Positions 14,885 to 23,657 of a DNA stretch of 41,124 nt are shown here, in pieces. The notes under the pieces are model-generated. The model did no database searches, was not told the DNA's origin, and saw only the letters and a program-made list of their open reading frames with translations. Positions within the stretch are counted from its first letter, which is position 1, and every line of letters begins with the position of its first letter. The stretch covers positions 1 through 41,124 of the IMG/VR virus record IMGVR_UViG_3300044616_000690; one strand, given 5' to 3'. Origin of the DNA: a virus. Position numbers and translations under genes: made by a program.

Positions 14885-15439
14885 TTAATCTTTTTTATTG
14901 TCCAATACTTCTATATGTCCTATATACCCATAATTATCATTTCTAGTAGCTATTACTTTAACTTCATATATTGTACCCTCTCTATCAACCACTCTGTGCG
15001 TACTAACACTGCTTCTTTTATCTTTAATAGTTCTTTCCCACTCTTTTTCTACCATTTCCAAATCTTCACTATGTACACCATTTTTCCATCCATTGCCCAA
15101 GAAATATTCCACATCGTGTTTCAATAACTGACAATACTTTTCATTTACCCACGTACAGTTGCCGTTTGTATCACATTCAAATATGGGTTCAGGTCTGGTA
15201 TCAAGTATCCACTTTTGACGGGTACATATAGTATTAATTAAATTACTATCGTGACATACTTGTTTTTCTATCTTAGCAACTTGATCTTTTAAAGAAGTAC
15301 CAGAGTTAGGCTTTACTTCTTTTAATATTTCTTTTACGTTCCGATTTAAGGTAAATACCCACTTGAATGCTCCAAAAAGCACCCCACCAGCTGCACTAAT
15401 TACCAATATTTTTTCAAGATATGCGAAAATGATTTCCAT
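14885..15439 (-). CDS. Membrane-anchored PAS-domain protein
   Basis: A 184-residue protein: a hydrophobic segment at about 10-30 (KILVISAAGGVLFGAFKWVF), a short coiled-coil-like linker (about 33-66), then a PAS domain (about 75-180) with PEPIFECDTNGNCTWVNEKY, GNGWKNGVHSEDLEMVEKEW and a closing YGYIGHIEVLDNKKD. The PAS resembles PAS_3-type sensor folds. There is no kinase, cyclase or other output domain, so it may modulate another protein at the membrane or bind a ligand. PAS proteins are unusual in phages. It follows the nrdB terminator and is preceded by a TATTTATA motif. Confidence 0.8.
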   Translation of the reverse strand: MEIIFAYLEKILVISAAGGVLFGAFKWVFTLNRNVKEILKEVKPNSGTSLKDQVAKIEKQVCHDSNLINTICTRQKWILDTRPEPIFECDTNGNCTWVNEKYCQLLKHDVEYFLGNGWKNGVHSEDLEMVEKEWERTIKDKRSSVSTHRVVDREGTIYEVKVIATRNDNYGYIGHIEVLDNKKD

Positions 15440-15451
15440 AATAAAGATGAA

Positions 15452-15459
15452 TATAAATA
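15452..15459 (-). promoter_or_regulatory. TATTTATA motif before the PAS gene
   Basis: On the - strand the motif lies just after the nrdB terminator T-run and ends 12 bases before the ATG at 15439, where a promoter of the next unit is expected. Confidence 0.5.
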
Positions 15460-15467
15460 TAATAAAA

Positions 15468-15493
15468 AACGGATACTATTTAAAGTACCCGTT
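15468..15493 (-). terminator. Intrinsic terminator of the nrdA-nrdB operon
   Basis: On the - strand AACGGGTAC pairs with GTATCCGTT (one G-U pair, loop of 8) and runs into TTTTTATT. It begins 28 bases after the nrdB stop. Confidence 0.85.
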
Positions 15494-15520
15494 ACATTTT
15501 TTAATTATTTACAATTGTAA

Positions 15521-16579
15521 TTATAGTTTGAAGTCATCAAAAGCACCCTCGCTAATGGTATTATCAACACCTTTAACGTAACTGCTCAATTCAGTTTCTT
15601 GGGGGGCTACCTGTAACTTCTTGCTATCGTAGTAACTATCCAACCATCCAGCCAATGGATTTGTCTTGGCTGTAGGATATAGTTTCTTGTATCCCATACT
15701 AGATAAACGATTGTTGGCCAACCATTCAACATAGTGTTTGAGACTTTCGCTGGTCAAACCTACTAGATTACCTTTACTGAATAGATAATCAGCCCAGTCT
15801 TTTTCTGCATTAACTGCCATTTCATAAGCAGCATAGATCTTGTCTTCGTTCTTCTTAACAATATCTTGGAAGCCTTCTTCTGGGTTATTAATCCAGTTCT
15901 TCATAATGTTCTGAGTAATAGCTACGTGTAGATTTTCATCTCTACTGATAAACTTAATAATCTTACTATTACCCTCCATCTTTCCACGATATCCAAAGTA
16001 GAAACTACAAGCAAATGATACATAGAAGATCAACCCTTCAGTAATTTGAGTTGCTAGTACCGCATCAAACAATTGTTGTTTAACATCATTTGATGGTGCC
16101 AATAGTTCGTCATACTTCTTACTAATAGCCTTAGCACGTTTCACGATTTCTTCGTCTTCTAAGACACTATCAAAGAACTTGGTAGCATCTGGGTAAACAT
16201 TGTTTAGAATGTATGTATAACTGTTACTGTGAATAGTTTCAAAGAAACTCCACGAATTCATACAAATTTCCAATTCACTATTTGTAACGTGCTTCATTAA
16301 TTCGTGAATACTACGACTCAACATACTATCAGTCATAGTTTGAAACTTGAGATTGCTATCAAAAACAAATCGTTCTTCTGGTGAAAGATTCTTGTAGTCA
16401 CTAATGTCCTTCACCAATGATACTTCTTGGGGTCTCCAAAAGAAGTTTAGTTGTTGATCATACAACTCGTAAAACTTAGGATACTTGATCTGATCATATC
16501 GTTGTAGCGATAAATCTTCTCCCAAGAACATTGGATTACGTAACTGATCTATGTTTTTCTTATTTAATACTGTCTTCAT
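15521..16579 (-). CDS. nrdB: Ribonucleotide reductase class Ia beta subunit
   Basis: A 352-residue R2 protein. The start at 16579 follows a strong Shine-Dalgarno (AGGAGG, spacing 5-6), whereas the longer frame would start inside nrdA. Diiron and radical residues sit almost at E. coli numbering: Asp84 (FQTMTDSML), Glu114 and His117 (FFETIHSNSY) and the radical tyrosine Tyr121. It supplies the tyrosyl radical used by NrdA to reduce NDPs to dNDPs in the cytoplasm. The C-terminal tail (EGAFDDFKL) is the expected NrdA-docking peptide. It is co-transcribed with nrdA (gap 11 bases) and followed by a terminator. Confidence 0.97.
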   Translation of the reverse strand: MKTVLNKKNIDQLRNPMFLGEDLSLQRYDQIKYPKFYELYDQQLNFFWRPQEVSLVKDISDYKNLSPEERFVFDSNLKFQTMTDSMLSRSIHELMKHVTNSELEICMNSWSFFETIHSNSYTYILNNVYPDATKFFDSVLEDEEIVKRAKAISKKYDELLAPSNDVKQQLFDAVLATQITEGLIFYVSFACSFYFGYRGKMEGNSKIIKFISRDENLHVAITQNIMKNWINNPEEGFQDIVKKNEDKIYAAYEMAVNAEKDWADYLFSKGNLVGLTSESLKHYVEWLANNRLSSMGYKKLYPTAKTNPLAGWLDSYYDSKKLQVAPQETELSSYVKGVDNTISEGAFDDFKL

Positions 16580-16590
16580 ATATCCTCCTA

Positions 16591-18879
16591 TTATAGAGCA
16601 CAAGCGCCACTGGCACAACCAGATTCTTCTTGTACTTTTGTTTTCGCCTCAACAGATTTTGTTTCCATAGCGGTCTGTTTGTCGCCGTCATCGGTATTAG
16701 CATAATATAGATTCTTCAATCCATACTTGTATGCCAACAAGATGTCTTTAATAACAACTTCAACTGGCACCTTATTCTTCTCGTAACGTGATGGAATATA
16801 GTACGTATTTGTACTGATACTCATATCTGTAAACTTTTGGATAGCAGCTGCTACCTTTAGGTAACCTTCATTACTTGGCATATCAAAAGCAAAAGTATAA
16901 TTGTCTTTGTACTTATCAATATTAGGAACTACCACAGGCAAAATGTTACTCTTGCTTCCCTTGAAGCTAATAGCACTACGCGGTGGTTCAATGCCATTGG
17001 TGCTGCTCTGAATTACACTACTAGATTCAACAGGCATACAAGCTGTAAGTGTACTGTGTCTCATACCGTACTTCTTGATTTCTTCACGAAGTGTTTCCCA
17101 ATCACAATGTAGTGGTTCTGTAATAAATTCATCTACATCTCGCTTATAAGTATCGATTGGCAAAATACCTTGACTGAACTTGGTACGATCAAACTTTTCA
17201 CATTTACCCAATTCTTTTGCCATTTCAACACTAGCCTTGATTAGATAGTAACTGGTCTTTTCCATCCACTTAGAAACAAAGTTAGGAGCGTTAACATCCC
17301 AGTACTTCAATTCTTCTTTAGCCAATAGAGCAGCCAAGTTACTTACGCCTACACCAAGACTACGACGTTTAGTAGCAAAATTCTTTGCTGCTGGTACAAA
17401 ATATTCTTGATGATCAATCAAAGCATCCAACATTCTGACAATGATATCACAAACACTTTCCATTTCATTATCATCCTTGATTTCCAACCAATTTAGTGCT
17501 GCTAAGACACAAACACCAATTTCACCATCTGGATCATTTACATCATAAATTGGAATTAGTGGATGGTTAACTTCAAGACATAGATTGCTTGTATCTACTT
17601 GATCCAACCAACTACCGTGTTCATTTGCGTGATCAACGAACATTGTATAAATACGTCCAGTTTCAAGACGTTCTTTAGCCAATAGACCCATCAATTCACG
17701 AGCGGGTACTTTCTTCTTGAACTTAATGTTTTTGTTGGCTTCAGCCTTTTCGTACTTCTCTTTGAATCCTTCCATACCAAAAGTATTCCACAGTGAAGGA
17801 CATTCGTGATAACTAAATAGTGTTACGTCTTGATTCTTCAAAAAACGTTCAAAGATTAACTTATCCAATCCCACACAATAGTCCAACTTGCGTACTCGGT
17901 TATCATCAGTACCTTGATTGTTCTTCAATACAAGAATATCTAGAATATCATAATGGAACCAGGCAAAGTTAACAGTTGCACTACCACCACGAATACCATT
18001 TTGGTGACAACTTTTTACAGTAGATTCAAATGCTTTAGCAAATGGAATTGGTCCTGTATGTACAACTTCACCATTACGAATAGGAGCGTTAGTAGCACGT
18101 AGTCTGGATAGATTCAATCCAATACCATAACGACTAGCTGTAGCAAATCCCACAGCACTATTGTTACTGAAAATACTACGAAGATCATCGTCTACAGTAA
18201 ATAGTGAACAACTAGCATAACTCTTCATTGGAGTTCTTACACCCGCCATAATAGGGGTTGGTAGATTAATCTTATGCTTACTAAAGTAGTTGTAAGCCTT
18301 CTTGATATAATCAAGACGATTTTCTTTATAACCTTTAAAGAATGTCATTGCGATAAGCATATAAGCAAACTGTGGGGTTTCATAAATCTGTTTGGTTACA
18401 CGATTTTGAACCATATACTTATCACACAACTGTTTAATACCAGCATATGTGAAATTAAAATCACGGTCATGACGTAAAAATTCATCTAGCTTATCAAACT
18501 CTTGTTTGGTGTACCAATTTAAAATTTCTTCATCATATACCAAAGCATCAATATTTGCTTTGACGATATCATATAGTTTAGGAGGATTCTTACCACCCCA
18601 AACATTCTTACGTAACTGGTAATTCAATAAACGTGAAGCTACATATTGATAATTGGGCTTATCTTCAGAAATTAGATTTGCAGAAGCTTCAATCAACATT
18701 GCATGAATGTCTTTGGATGTCATACCATCGAAAAACGATAGATGCGCATTCATTGCAACTTCTTCAAAACTAACACTTTTTATGTCTTCGGTAGCCCATT
18801 GCAAAATCTTATTGATTTTATCTGCATTGAATTTCTCGACGTTACCATTTCTTTTCTTTATAAAAATTTCTTTATTCAT
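16591..18879 (-). CDS. nrdA: Ribonucleotide reductase class Ia alpha subunit
   Basis: A 762-residue catalytic subunit, full length. An N-terminal ATP cone (about 4-95) is present, so ATP/dATP activity control is likely. Active-site elements are visible: ASCSLFTVDD (first redox Cys), TSNLCLEVNHPL (Asn, thiyl Cys, Glu), GVCVLAALNWLE (second redox Cys), the radical-transfer tyrosines in NTYYIPSRY and the C-terminal GCASGACAL redox pair. It reduces ribonucleoside diphosphates with NrdB. A hairpin with a T-run lies directly upstream in the leader. No intron or intein is seen. Confidence 0.97.
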   Translation of the reverse strand: MNKEIFIKKRNGNVEKFNADKINKILQWATEDIKSVSFEEVAMNAHLSFFDGMTSKDIHAMLIEASANLISEDKPNYQYVASRLLNYQLRKNVWGGKNPPKLYDIVKANIDALVYDEEILNWYTKQEFDKLDEFLRHDRDFNFTYAGIKQLCDKYMVQNRVTKQIYETPQFAYMLIAMTFFKGYKENRLDYIKKAYNYFSKHKINLPTPIMAGVRTPMKSYASCSLFTVDDDLRSIFSNNSAVGFATASRYGIGLNLSRLRATNAPIRNGEVVHTGPIPFAKAFESTVKSCHQNGIRGGSATVNFAWFHYDILDILVLKNNQGTDDNRVRKLDYCVGLDKLIFERFLKNQDVTLFSYHECPSLWNTFGMEGFKEKYEKAEANKNIKFKKKVPARELMGLLAKERLETGRIYTMFVDHANEHGSWLDQVDTSNLCLEVNHPLIPIYDVNDPDGEIGVCVLAALNWLEIKDDNEMESVCDIIVRMLDALIDHQEYFVPAAKNFATKRRSLGVGVSNLAALLAKEELKYWDVNAPNFVSKWMEKTSYYLIKASVEMAKELGKCEKFDRTKFSQGILPIDTYKRDVDEFITEPLHCDWETLREEIKKYGMRHSTLTACMPVESSSVIQSSTNGIEPPRSAISFKGSKSNILPVVVPNIDKYKDNYTFAFDMPSNEGYLKVAAAIQKFTDMSISTNTYYIPSRYEKNKVPVEVVIKDILLAYKYGLKNLYYANTDDGDKQTAMETKSVEAKTKVQEESGCASGACAL

Positions 18880-18893
18880 ATGGGTAAAAAATA

Positions 18894-18910
18894 ACTATCT
18901 TTTGGATAGT
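18894..18910 (-). terminator. Hairpin plus T-run in the nrdA leader (weak terminator or attenuator)
   Basis: On the - strand ACTATC pairs with GATAGT (loop CAAAA) and is followed by TATTTTTT, ending about 7 bases before the nrdA ATG. A TATAAT (18931-18926) lies just upstream, without a convincing -35. It could end the gp41 transcript or regulate nrdA. Confidence 0.45.
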
Positions 18911-18980
18911 CTATTGTGTGTTTAGATTATAACTTTTTAATAATTTTTTTATACGTTTTTTGTGCGTTACATACTATAAA

Positions 18981-20363
18981 TTATTCTTCGTCATCGCTGT
19001 TATGTACATTCCACTTGGACTTTAGTGCTTTTTTAACTTGATTTTCTCCATCCATCATTTCATTTAGAATACTCATACCCTCACGGCTATTTTCTCCATA
19101 AATTTCAATGTGACCACAACCAGCGTTCATCTTACTTGGGAATGTCAAACCATCTGGTCCGAAACGATTCTTAATTACGTGGAATCGTGCTGTATTTGCC
19201 TGTTTATCGTTAACTTTACGACTGAGTGACATAACGAAGTCAGCAGTCATAATCTTACGATAACTATCAGCAATGTTATTAGCCTGAATGATATCTTCAT
19301 CCATAGCAGCACGATTGCTCTGTGAAGCACTCCAAATAGGAACTTGTAGTTCACCAGCTACACCACGTAGTTCTTCATAAATACCACCAGCTTCACTATA
19401 ACTGTTACTATTACGTTCACTCTGAGAAGGACGTAGAATATCAGCGTAGTCAACGATAATCATATCTACCTTTGTACCAAGTACAGCCAATCGTTCACAA
19501 TGTGCTTTTAAACTATAAGCACTAACTGTCTTGATTGGGAAGTATTTGATCTTCAACTTGCCTGGTACATCAGCAATCTTCTGTTTTACGATATCAACGT
19601 TGTTACGAATGTTTTGGAAATCAATTCCAGTAAAACAAGCATCATAACGAAGACCCACATAGTTTTCATTCAACTCTAGAGTAAAATGAACTACATTCTT
19701 ACCCTGCTTCATTGCTTCGGCACCCAACTTGGATAGTACCCAACTCTTACCACTACCAGCACAAGCTGTAATAATACCAAGTTCGCCGGCCGCCAATCCA
19801 CCATCCATAATGGTATCAATTTCAGTCCAATTGGTCTTGACACAATTGCGACTCATTACACTCATACGTTTTTCAACGTCTTCAGAGTAATCGTGACCGA
19901 TATTACGTTCCATACCAGCTTTCATTGCGTGGTCAACTACGTTTTTAATCTTTTCGTATTGACCAAGTGCCAATAGATCAGCACTTTCAATAATAGCGTT
20001 CTTTAGCTTTTGATTCTTACAGAATTCCAAAAACTGTTCTTTGACAAATTTCAAATCACTATCACTAACCTTTTGATATACCAATTTGAGATTGTCTACT
20101 ATGCTTCGTTTTAGAAGTTCATCATTGATCTCATCCAATTTAATTTTGAATACTGTTAATGTTGGAAGATCTTTATACTCATTGAAATATTTAATACTTT
20201 CTTTTACTACCCACTTATTTGCATCACTTTCAAAGAAGTCTACTTCAATAATATCGTGAATTCGTTCAATAAATGAACGATCAGATATCAAGCACGAAAT
20301 ACACTTGATTTGGAAGTCACGGCCATATTTTGTTAATGAATCAATTGCTTTTTTGTTTTCCAT
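18981..20363 (-). CDS. 41: Replicative DNA helicase, DnaB/T4 gp41-like
   Basis: A 460-residue RecA-fold helicase. The N-terminal 170 residues correspond to the DnaB-type N-domain and linker. The ATPase core has Walker A ACAGSGKS within GIITACAGSGKSWVLSKL, the catalytic-Glu segment HFTLELNENY, Walker B MIIVDYADILRPSQ and the ASQSNRAA motif. It should form a hexamer on the lagging strand and work with primase, the gp32 ssDNA-binding protein and the polymerase. Residues after about 430 form an acidic tail ending DDEE. A promoter with an extended -10 is placed about five bases upstream of the ATG. No primase is in this window. Confidence 0.93.
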   Translation of the reverse strand: MENKKAIDSLTKYGRDFQIKCISCLISDRSFIERIHDIIEVDFFESDANKWVVKESIKYFNEYKDLPTLTVFKIKLDEINDELLKRSIVDNLKLVYQKVSDSDLKFVKEQFLEFCKNQKLKNAIIESADLLALGQYEKIKNVVDHAMKAGMERNIGHDYSEDVEKRMSVMSRNCVKTNWTEIDTIMDGGLAAGELGIITACAGSGKSWVLSKLGAEAMKQGKNVVHFTLELNENYVGLRYDACFTGIDFQNIRNNVDIVKQKIADVPGKLKIKYFPIKTVSAYSLKAHCERLAVLGTKVDMIIVDYADILRPSQSERNSNSYSEAGGIYEELRGVAGELQVPIWSASQSNRAAMDEDIIQANNIADSYRKIMTADFVMSLSRKVNDKQANTARFHVIKNRFGPDGLTFPSKMNAGCGHIEIYGENSREGMSILNEMMDGENQVKKALKSKWNVHNSDDEE

Positions 20364-20374
20364 AAGATAACTCT

Positions 20375-20403
20375 ACTATACCACTGTTTTTTACCAACCA
20401 CAA
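20375..20403 (-). promoter_or_regulatory. Weak extended -10 promoter of the helicase gene
   Basis: On the - strand TTGTGG (20403-20398), 17 bases, TATAGT (20380-20375) preceded by TGG as in the UVDE and MoxR promoters. The expected transcript starts within a few bases of the ATG at 20363. Confidence 0.5.
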
Positions 20404-20424
20404 CGTTTAAATAACGTTTATTTT

Positions 20425-21492
20425 TTATTCGATGAAACTGTTTAGTTTGCCAAAACACTCATTCAACCAAATGTGATAATTTGGGATATTATTCCACATT
20501 TTGTCTTCTGTAATCAACTTCGTAAAAGTCATTTTATCTATTTTACGAATAGGAGTCTTTATTATTTCTTCTATACGTAATTGTGTAAATGACTGAACCT
20601 GCGTATCACTCAATTGCATCAGAGAGTGATTTCTTTCTAGTAACAACTTATTATCCAATACAGTATCGTATATTTTATATTTACCTCTGTTGTTTTCAGA
20701 GTAATTATAAATTTCTTGTAATCCATATTGTTGACCGTCTGATAAAAATGGAAATGCTTTTACTACACGTTTTAAACCCACACCATCTAGTCCAGGTATG
20801 TTGTCGCTAACGTCACCTTCCATAACTCTGTATAAAACAAAGTTATTGCAAGTAATTCCATATTCATCCACTATTTCTTTACAACCAAAAATTTTCTTTT
20901 TTACAGGACTCCAGATTTTAATCTTGTCACTTGCTAGTTGAAGAAAATCTTTATCAGTAGACATAATTGTTACATTACTGTCCTTAAAAGTTTCTTTAGC
21001 TAAATAAGCAATTGTGTCGTCCGCTTCTATTTGATCAATTGCCATAACTGTTACAGGCAACGTGTCCAAATAATTTACAGTACGAATCAATTCTTTTTTG
21101 AAGTTAACAGATTCAATCTGTGATGAAGATAATTCTTCGTAATTACGGTTGAGACGAATATCAGTCTTTCTGCCGTTTTTGTAACCTGGATATATCTTTC
21201 TGCGTTTCTGACTACCACCTTTACCATCAAATACAATAATAACTCGGGTAGGAGAAAGTAATTTAATTGCATATCCAATGCTCTTCAAGAAACCAGCAAT
21301 ACCCCCGGTATGTAATCCGTCTTCATTGAGTGAAGGAATGGCCATAAAACTACGAATGTAAGTGTTAAGGCCATCCACAAGGAGGATGTCAGAATTAATG
21401 TTCTTTTGTAGACCATCGTTTCCAACACCCCCCTTGATATTTTCAAACAAGGAGAACAGTTTCTTCTTTTCAGATGAACTGAATCCACTCAT
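20425..21492 (-). CDS. rnh: 5'-3' exonuclease / RNase H (FEN-like, T4 Rnh type)
   Basis: A 355-residue FEN/PIN-like nuclease. Acidic metal motifs are in order: ILLVDGLNTYIRSF, VIIVFDGKGGSQKRRK, IEADDTIAYLA, MSTDKDFLQLA and GDVSDNIPGLDGVG, the last beginning the helix-hairpin-helix. T4 RNase H removes RNA primers and adjacent DNA from lagging-strand fragments. The N-terminal 27 residues before the first motif are an extension whose role is unknown. The ATG lies two bases after the uvsX stop, so translation is coupled. It sits in the recombination-replication block between uvsX and the helicase gene. Confidence 0.92.
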   Translation of the reverse strand: MSGFSSSEKKKLFSLFENIKGGVGNDGLQKNINSDILLVDGLNTYIRSFMAIPSLNEDGLHTGGIAGFLKSIGYAIKLLSPTRVIIVFDGKGGSQKRRKIYPGYKNGRKTDIRLNRNYEELSSSQIESVNFKKELIRTVNYLDTLPVTVMAIDQIEADDTIAYLAKETFKDSNVTIMSTDKDFLQLASDKIKIWSPVKKKIFGCKEIVDEYGITCNNFVLYRVMEGDVSDNIPGLDGVGLKRVVKAFPFLSDGQQYGLQEIYNYSENNRGKYKIYDTVLDNKLLLERNHSLMQLSDTQVQSFTQLRIEEIIKTPIRKIDKMTFTKLITEDKMWNNIPNYHIWLNECFGKLNSFIE

Positions 21493-21494
21493 TT

Positions 21495-22640
21495 TTATTC
21501 TTCGTTGCCTGCAGTTTCTTCGTGTGTATCCACAACAGCATCCTCAATAATTTGACTATTGGGATCTTTGTATTTCATAATTACAGCGTCACAAATCTTC
21601 AGGTAAATTTCTTCACCCAATTGTTTGTCACTCTGCATTACACTTACAAAGTCTTTGGATTGGAACTTCCATTCGTTTCCATCGTTCTTTTTATAAGTAT
21701 AATAAGCACCACCCTGTTTAATTAGATTTTGTTCTTTTAGAACTTTAATCCAACTGCCATAGTCAGCAATTCCACTATCAAAATAGATATCAAAATTGGC
21801 CTGACGTTGAGGTGGTCCCATACGATTCTTGATAACAACTGCCTTACACTCGTTTCCGATGACTTCTTCACCCTTCTTGAGTTTACCGGCATTATTCAAA
21901 CGAACACGTACACTACAATGATATGCTAAAGCCTTACCACCACTTACTACGTACTTATCACCAAATGCCATAGCATTTAAATTCTGACGTAGTTGATTAG
22001 TAAATACAGTCAATACTTTCTGTTTACCAATCATAGTAGTAATCTTACGCATTGCCTTACTGATAATAATAGATTTACCCGTTGCAAATCCATCCTTACC
22101 GTGATCACTTTCCAATTCAACTTTAGTAGATGCTGCTGCTACAGAATCTACAATGATTGTAAGAATACGATCTTTGTTGCTCTTACGAACAATCGCGATC
22201 ATCTTCTCCATCTGAGCAAAAATATCTTCAACGGTTTCACATTGAACATATAGTAGCTTAGACAAATCTACACCAAGACTCTTCCAGAACTCAGGCGCAG
22301 CTGCGTTTTCAGTATCAATTACTACAGCGACTCCACCCTTCTTCTGTGTATCTGCGACAACGTGTGCCGACAATAGACTCTTACCAGTACCTTCAAGTCC
22401 GTTGAATTCAACCATCTTACCAACTGGTAGACCGCCGTGTGGACGATTACTAATTGCAAGATCCAAAATAGAAGAGCCAGTACTAATCCAATCAGTAATT
22501 TCTGAAGGATTATCTTGTTCATCTAGGAAATGTGCAATTTTACCACCATCTTTATTTGCTTTGTTAAGCTCATTCGCCAACATTTCGATTAATTCGTCAC
22601 GTTGACCCGATGTATCTTTTGTAACACTTTTCTTTGCCAT
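21495..22640 (-). CDS. uvsX: UvsX/RecA-like recombinase
   Basis: A 381-residue RecA-family protein. The start at 22640 (MAKKSVTKD) is chosen; the frame stays open 14 codons further but would run into the gp32 terminator hairpin. Motifs: Walker A GLEGTGKS, AVVIDTENAA, Walker B LTIIVDSVAAAS, the DNA-binding loop 2 region with TNQLRQNLNAMAFG and SGGKALAYHCSVRVRL. It should form filaments on ssDNA, catalyse strand exchange and start recombination-dependent replication with gp32. The acidic C-terminus (HEETAGNEE) is typical. It lies between gp32 and the RNase H gene, all on one strand. Confidence 0.94.
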   Translation of the reverse strand: MAKKSVTKDTSGQRDELIEMLANELNKANKDGGKIAHFLDEQDNPSEITDWISTGSSILDLAISNRPHGGLPVGKMVEFNGLEGTGKSLLSAHVVADTQKKGGVAVVIDTENAAAPEFWKSLGVDLSKLLYVQCETVEDIFAQMEKMIAIVRKSNKDRILTIIVDSVAAASTKVELESDHGKDGFATGKSIIISKAMRKITTMIGKQKVLTVFTNQLRQNLNAMAFGDKYVVSGGKALAYHCSVRVRLNNAGKLKKGEEVIGNECKAVVIKNRMGPPQRQANFDIYFDSGIADYGSWIKVLKEQNLIKQGGAYYTYKKNDGNEWKFQSKDFVSVMQSDKQLGEEIYLKICDAVIMKYKDPNSQIIEDAVVDTHEETAGNEE

Positions 22641-22656
22641 AACGTATATAACTAGA

Positions 22657-22688
22657 AAGCCGGTGGGGTATAAAAACTCCACCGGCTT
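22657..22688 (-). terminator. Hairpin terminator after gp32
   Basis: A perfect 10-bp GC-rich inverted repeat (22657-22666 with 22679-22688, loop of 12) lies between the gp32 stop and the uvsX ATG. On the - strand it is followed only by TTTCTAGTT, so termination may be partial, letting some transcripts reach uvsX. T4 gene 32 also has a terminator here. Confidence 0.7.
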
Positions 22689-22699
22689 ATTTTTATTTT

Positions 22700-23536
22700 T
22701 TAGGAGTTAAACAAGTCATCAAATGCTTGTTCTACACTGTCTTTACCCTTTGCTTTGGCAGCAGTTGGTGAAGCTGGTGCCTTAGCTGTAGCAGTTGCGG
22801 TTACTGCTGGTGATGTTGAAAACGGAGCTTCATCATCATCTCCACTAGGAGTAGGTTCAGCTGCAACTTCGGTTGCGGCTGATTCTGGATTCAACCACTT
22901 ATCCATAACTTCCTTCAAGTCATCATAGGATAGTTCTTCAAACAAATCCAAGATGTTTACTTGTGCCTTTAGAGCATCCAAGAGTTGGGTATTCTTTGGA
23001 TCTACGGCGACACTTACGTTTGGTTTAACACGAATGCTGGTTTCTGGGAAACTAGCTCCGCCTTCAGCTGTCTTGAATTCTACAACGATATCACGACCAT
23101 TGGTTAGATCGGTAATATCACCGAAATCAGGATCACTGATGATTGAAAGAAGTTCTTGATAAACTTGCTTTCCAAATCCCCAGAACTTGACACCTTCTCC
23201 TTCTTCACCACGAACAATGACTGGTACGAAAGTACGCATCTTTGGTTCCATCTTACGACCCATCTGCCAATCTTCCTTTGAACCAGTCTTCTTCAGACGG
23301 TTAGCAAATTCAACGATTGGATCTGGCCGACCAAAACTATCAGGAGATAGATAAGTCTTGTTATTGATATTGTAATGAAACTTTAGTTCGATAAACGGAT
23401 TCTCAGGTACGTACTTATATGGTACGATACGAACTACTTGTTTACCTGGCTTTGGTTTCCAAATCAAGTTGGATTTTTGATTTGTGTTTGAAAGGGAGTT
23501 CAAACGACTCTTTAGTTTACTTAGATCTAATGCCAT
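22700..23536 (-). CDS. 32: Single-stranded DNA-binding protein, T4 gp32-like
   Basis: A 278-residue gp32-type SSB. The N-terminus is basic (KLKSRLNSLSNTNQKSN, the cooperativity-type region). The OB core includes WKPKPGKQVVRIVPY, HYNINNKTYLSPDSFGRPDP and a FVPVIVRGEEGEGVKFWGF strand pair. Residues from about 210 are an acidic, Ala/Thr-rich tail ending in QAFDDLFNS, the expected protein-protein interaction tip. The zinc-binding Cys/His set of T4 gp32 is not visible here. It coats ssDNA during replication and recombination. The leader has a hairpin and AU-rich repeats that look like an autoregulatory operator, and a sigma70-like promoter is present. Confidence 0.93.
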   Translation of the reverse strand: MALDLSKLKSRLNSLSNTNQKSNLIWKPKPGKQVVRIVPYKYVPENPFIELKFHYNINNKTYLSPDSFGRPDPIVEFANRLKKTGSKEDWQMGRKMEPKMRTFVPVIVRGEEGEGVKFWGFGKQVYQELLSIISDPDFGDITDLTNGRDIVVEFKTAEGGASFPETSIRVKPNVSVAVDPKNTQLLDALKAQVNILDLFEELSYDDLKEVMDKWLNPESAATEVAAEPTPSGDDDEAPFSTSPAVTATATAKAPASPTAAKAKGKDSVEQAFDDLFNS

Positions 23537-23594
23537 AATTATTTAATGTTTAATTGTTAATTAGTTAATTACTTCAACGGATCACTCGACCCGT
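23537..23594 (-). promoter_or_regulatory. Candidate autoregulatory operator in the gp32 leader
   Basis: On the - strand a 7-bp hairpin (ACGGGTC/GATCCGT, loop GAGT, 23594-23577) is followed by about 40 bases almost free of G and C, with repeated TTAA units right up to the ATG. In T4 a folded element followed by unstructured UUAA-type repeats lets gp32 bind its own mRNA and block translation. The resemblance is seen; the function is inferred. Confidence 0.5.
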
Positions 23595-23614
23595 CATATA
23601 ACCAACCTAAAATC

Positions 23615-23643
23615 AGTCTACACTATGTATAGATTGAAATCAA
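23615..23643 (-). promoter_or_regulatory. Sigma70-like promoter of gp32
   Basis: On the - strand TTGATT (23643-23638), 17 bases, TAGACT (23620-23615). It would give a leader of about 70 bases carrying the whole candidate operator. Confidence 0.5.
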
Positions 23644-23657
23644 GTCTAAAATATATA

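Noticed and set aside
20398-20432. AACGTT-TAAAT-AACGTT hairpin with T-run as a + strand terminator
   Set aside because: No + strand transcript is expected here; the stem is short and each arm is itself a palindrome.
22641-22682. Upstream ATG at 22682 for uvsX
   Set aside because: The extra 14 residues are unlike UvsX and cover the gp32 terminator.
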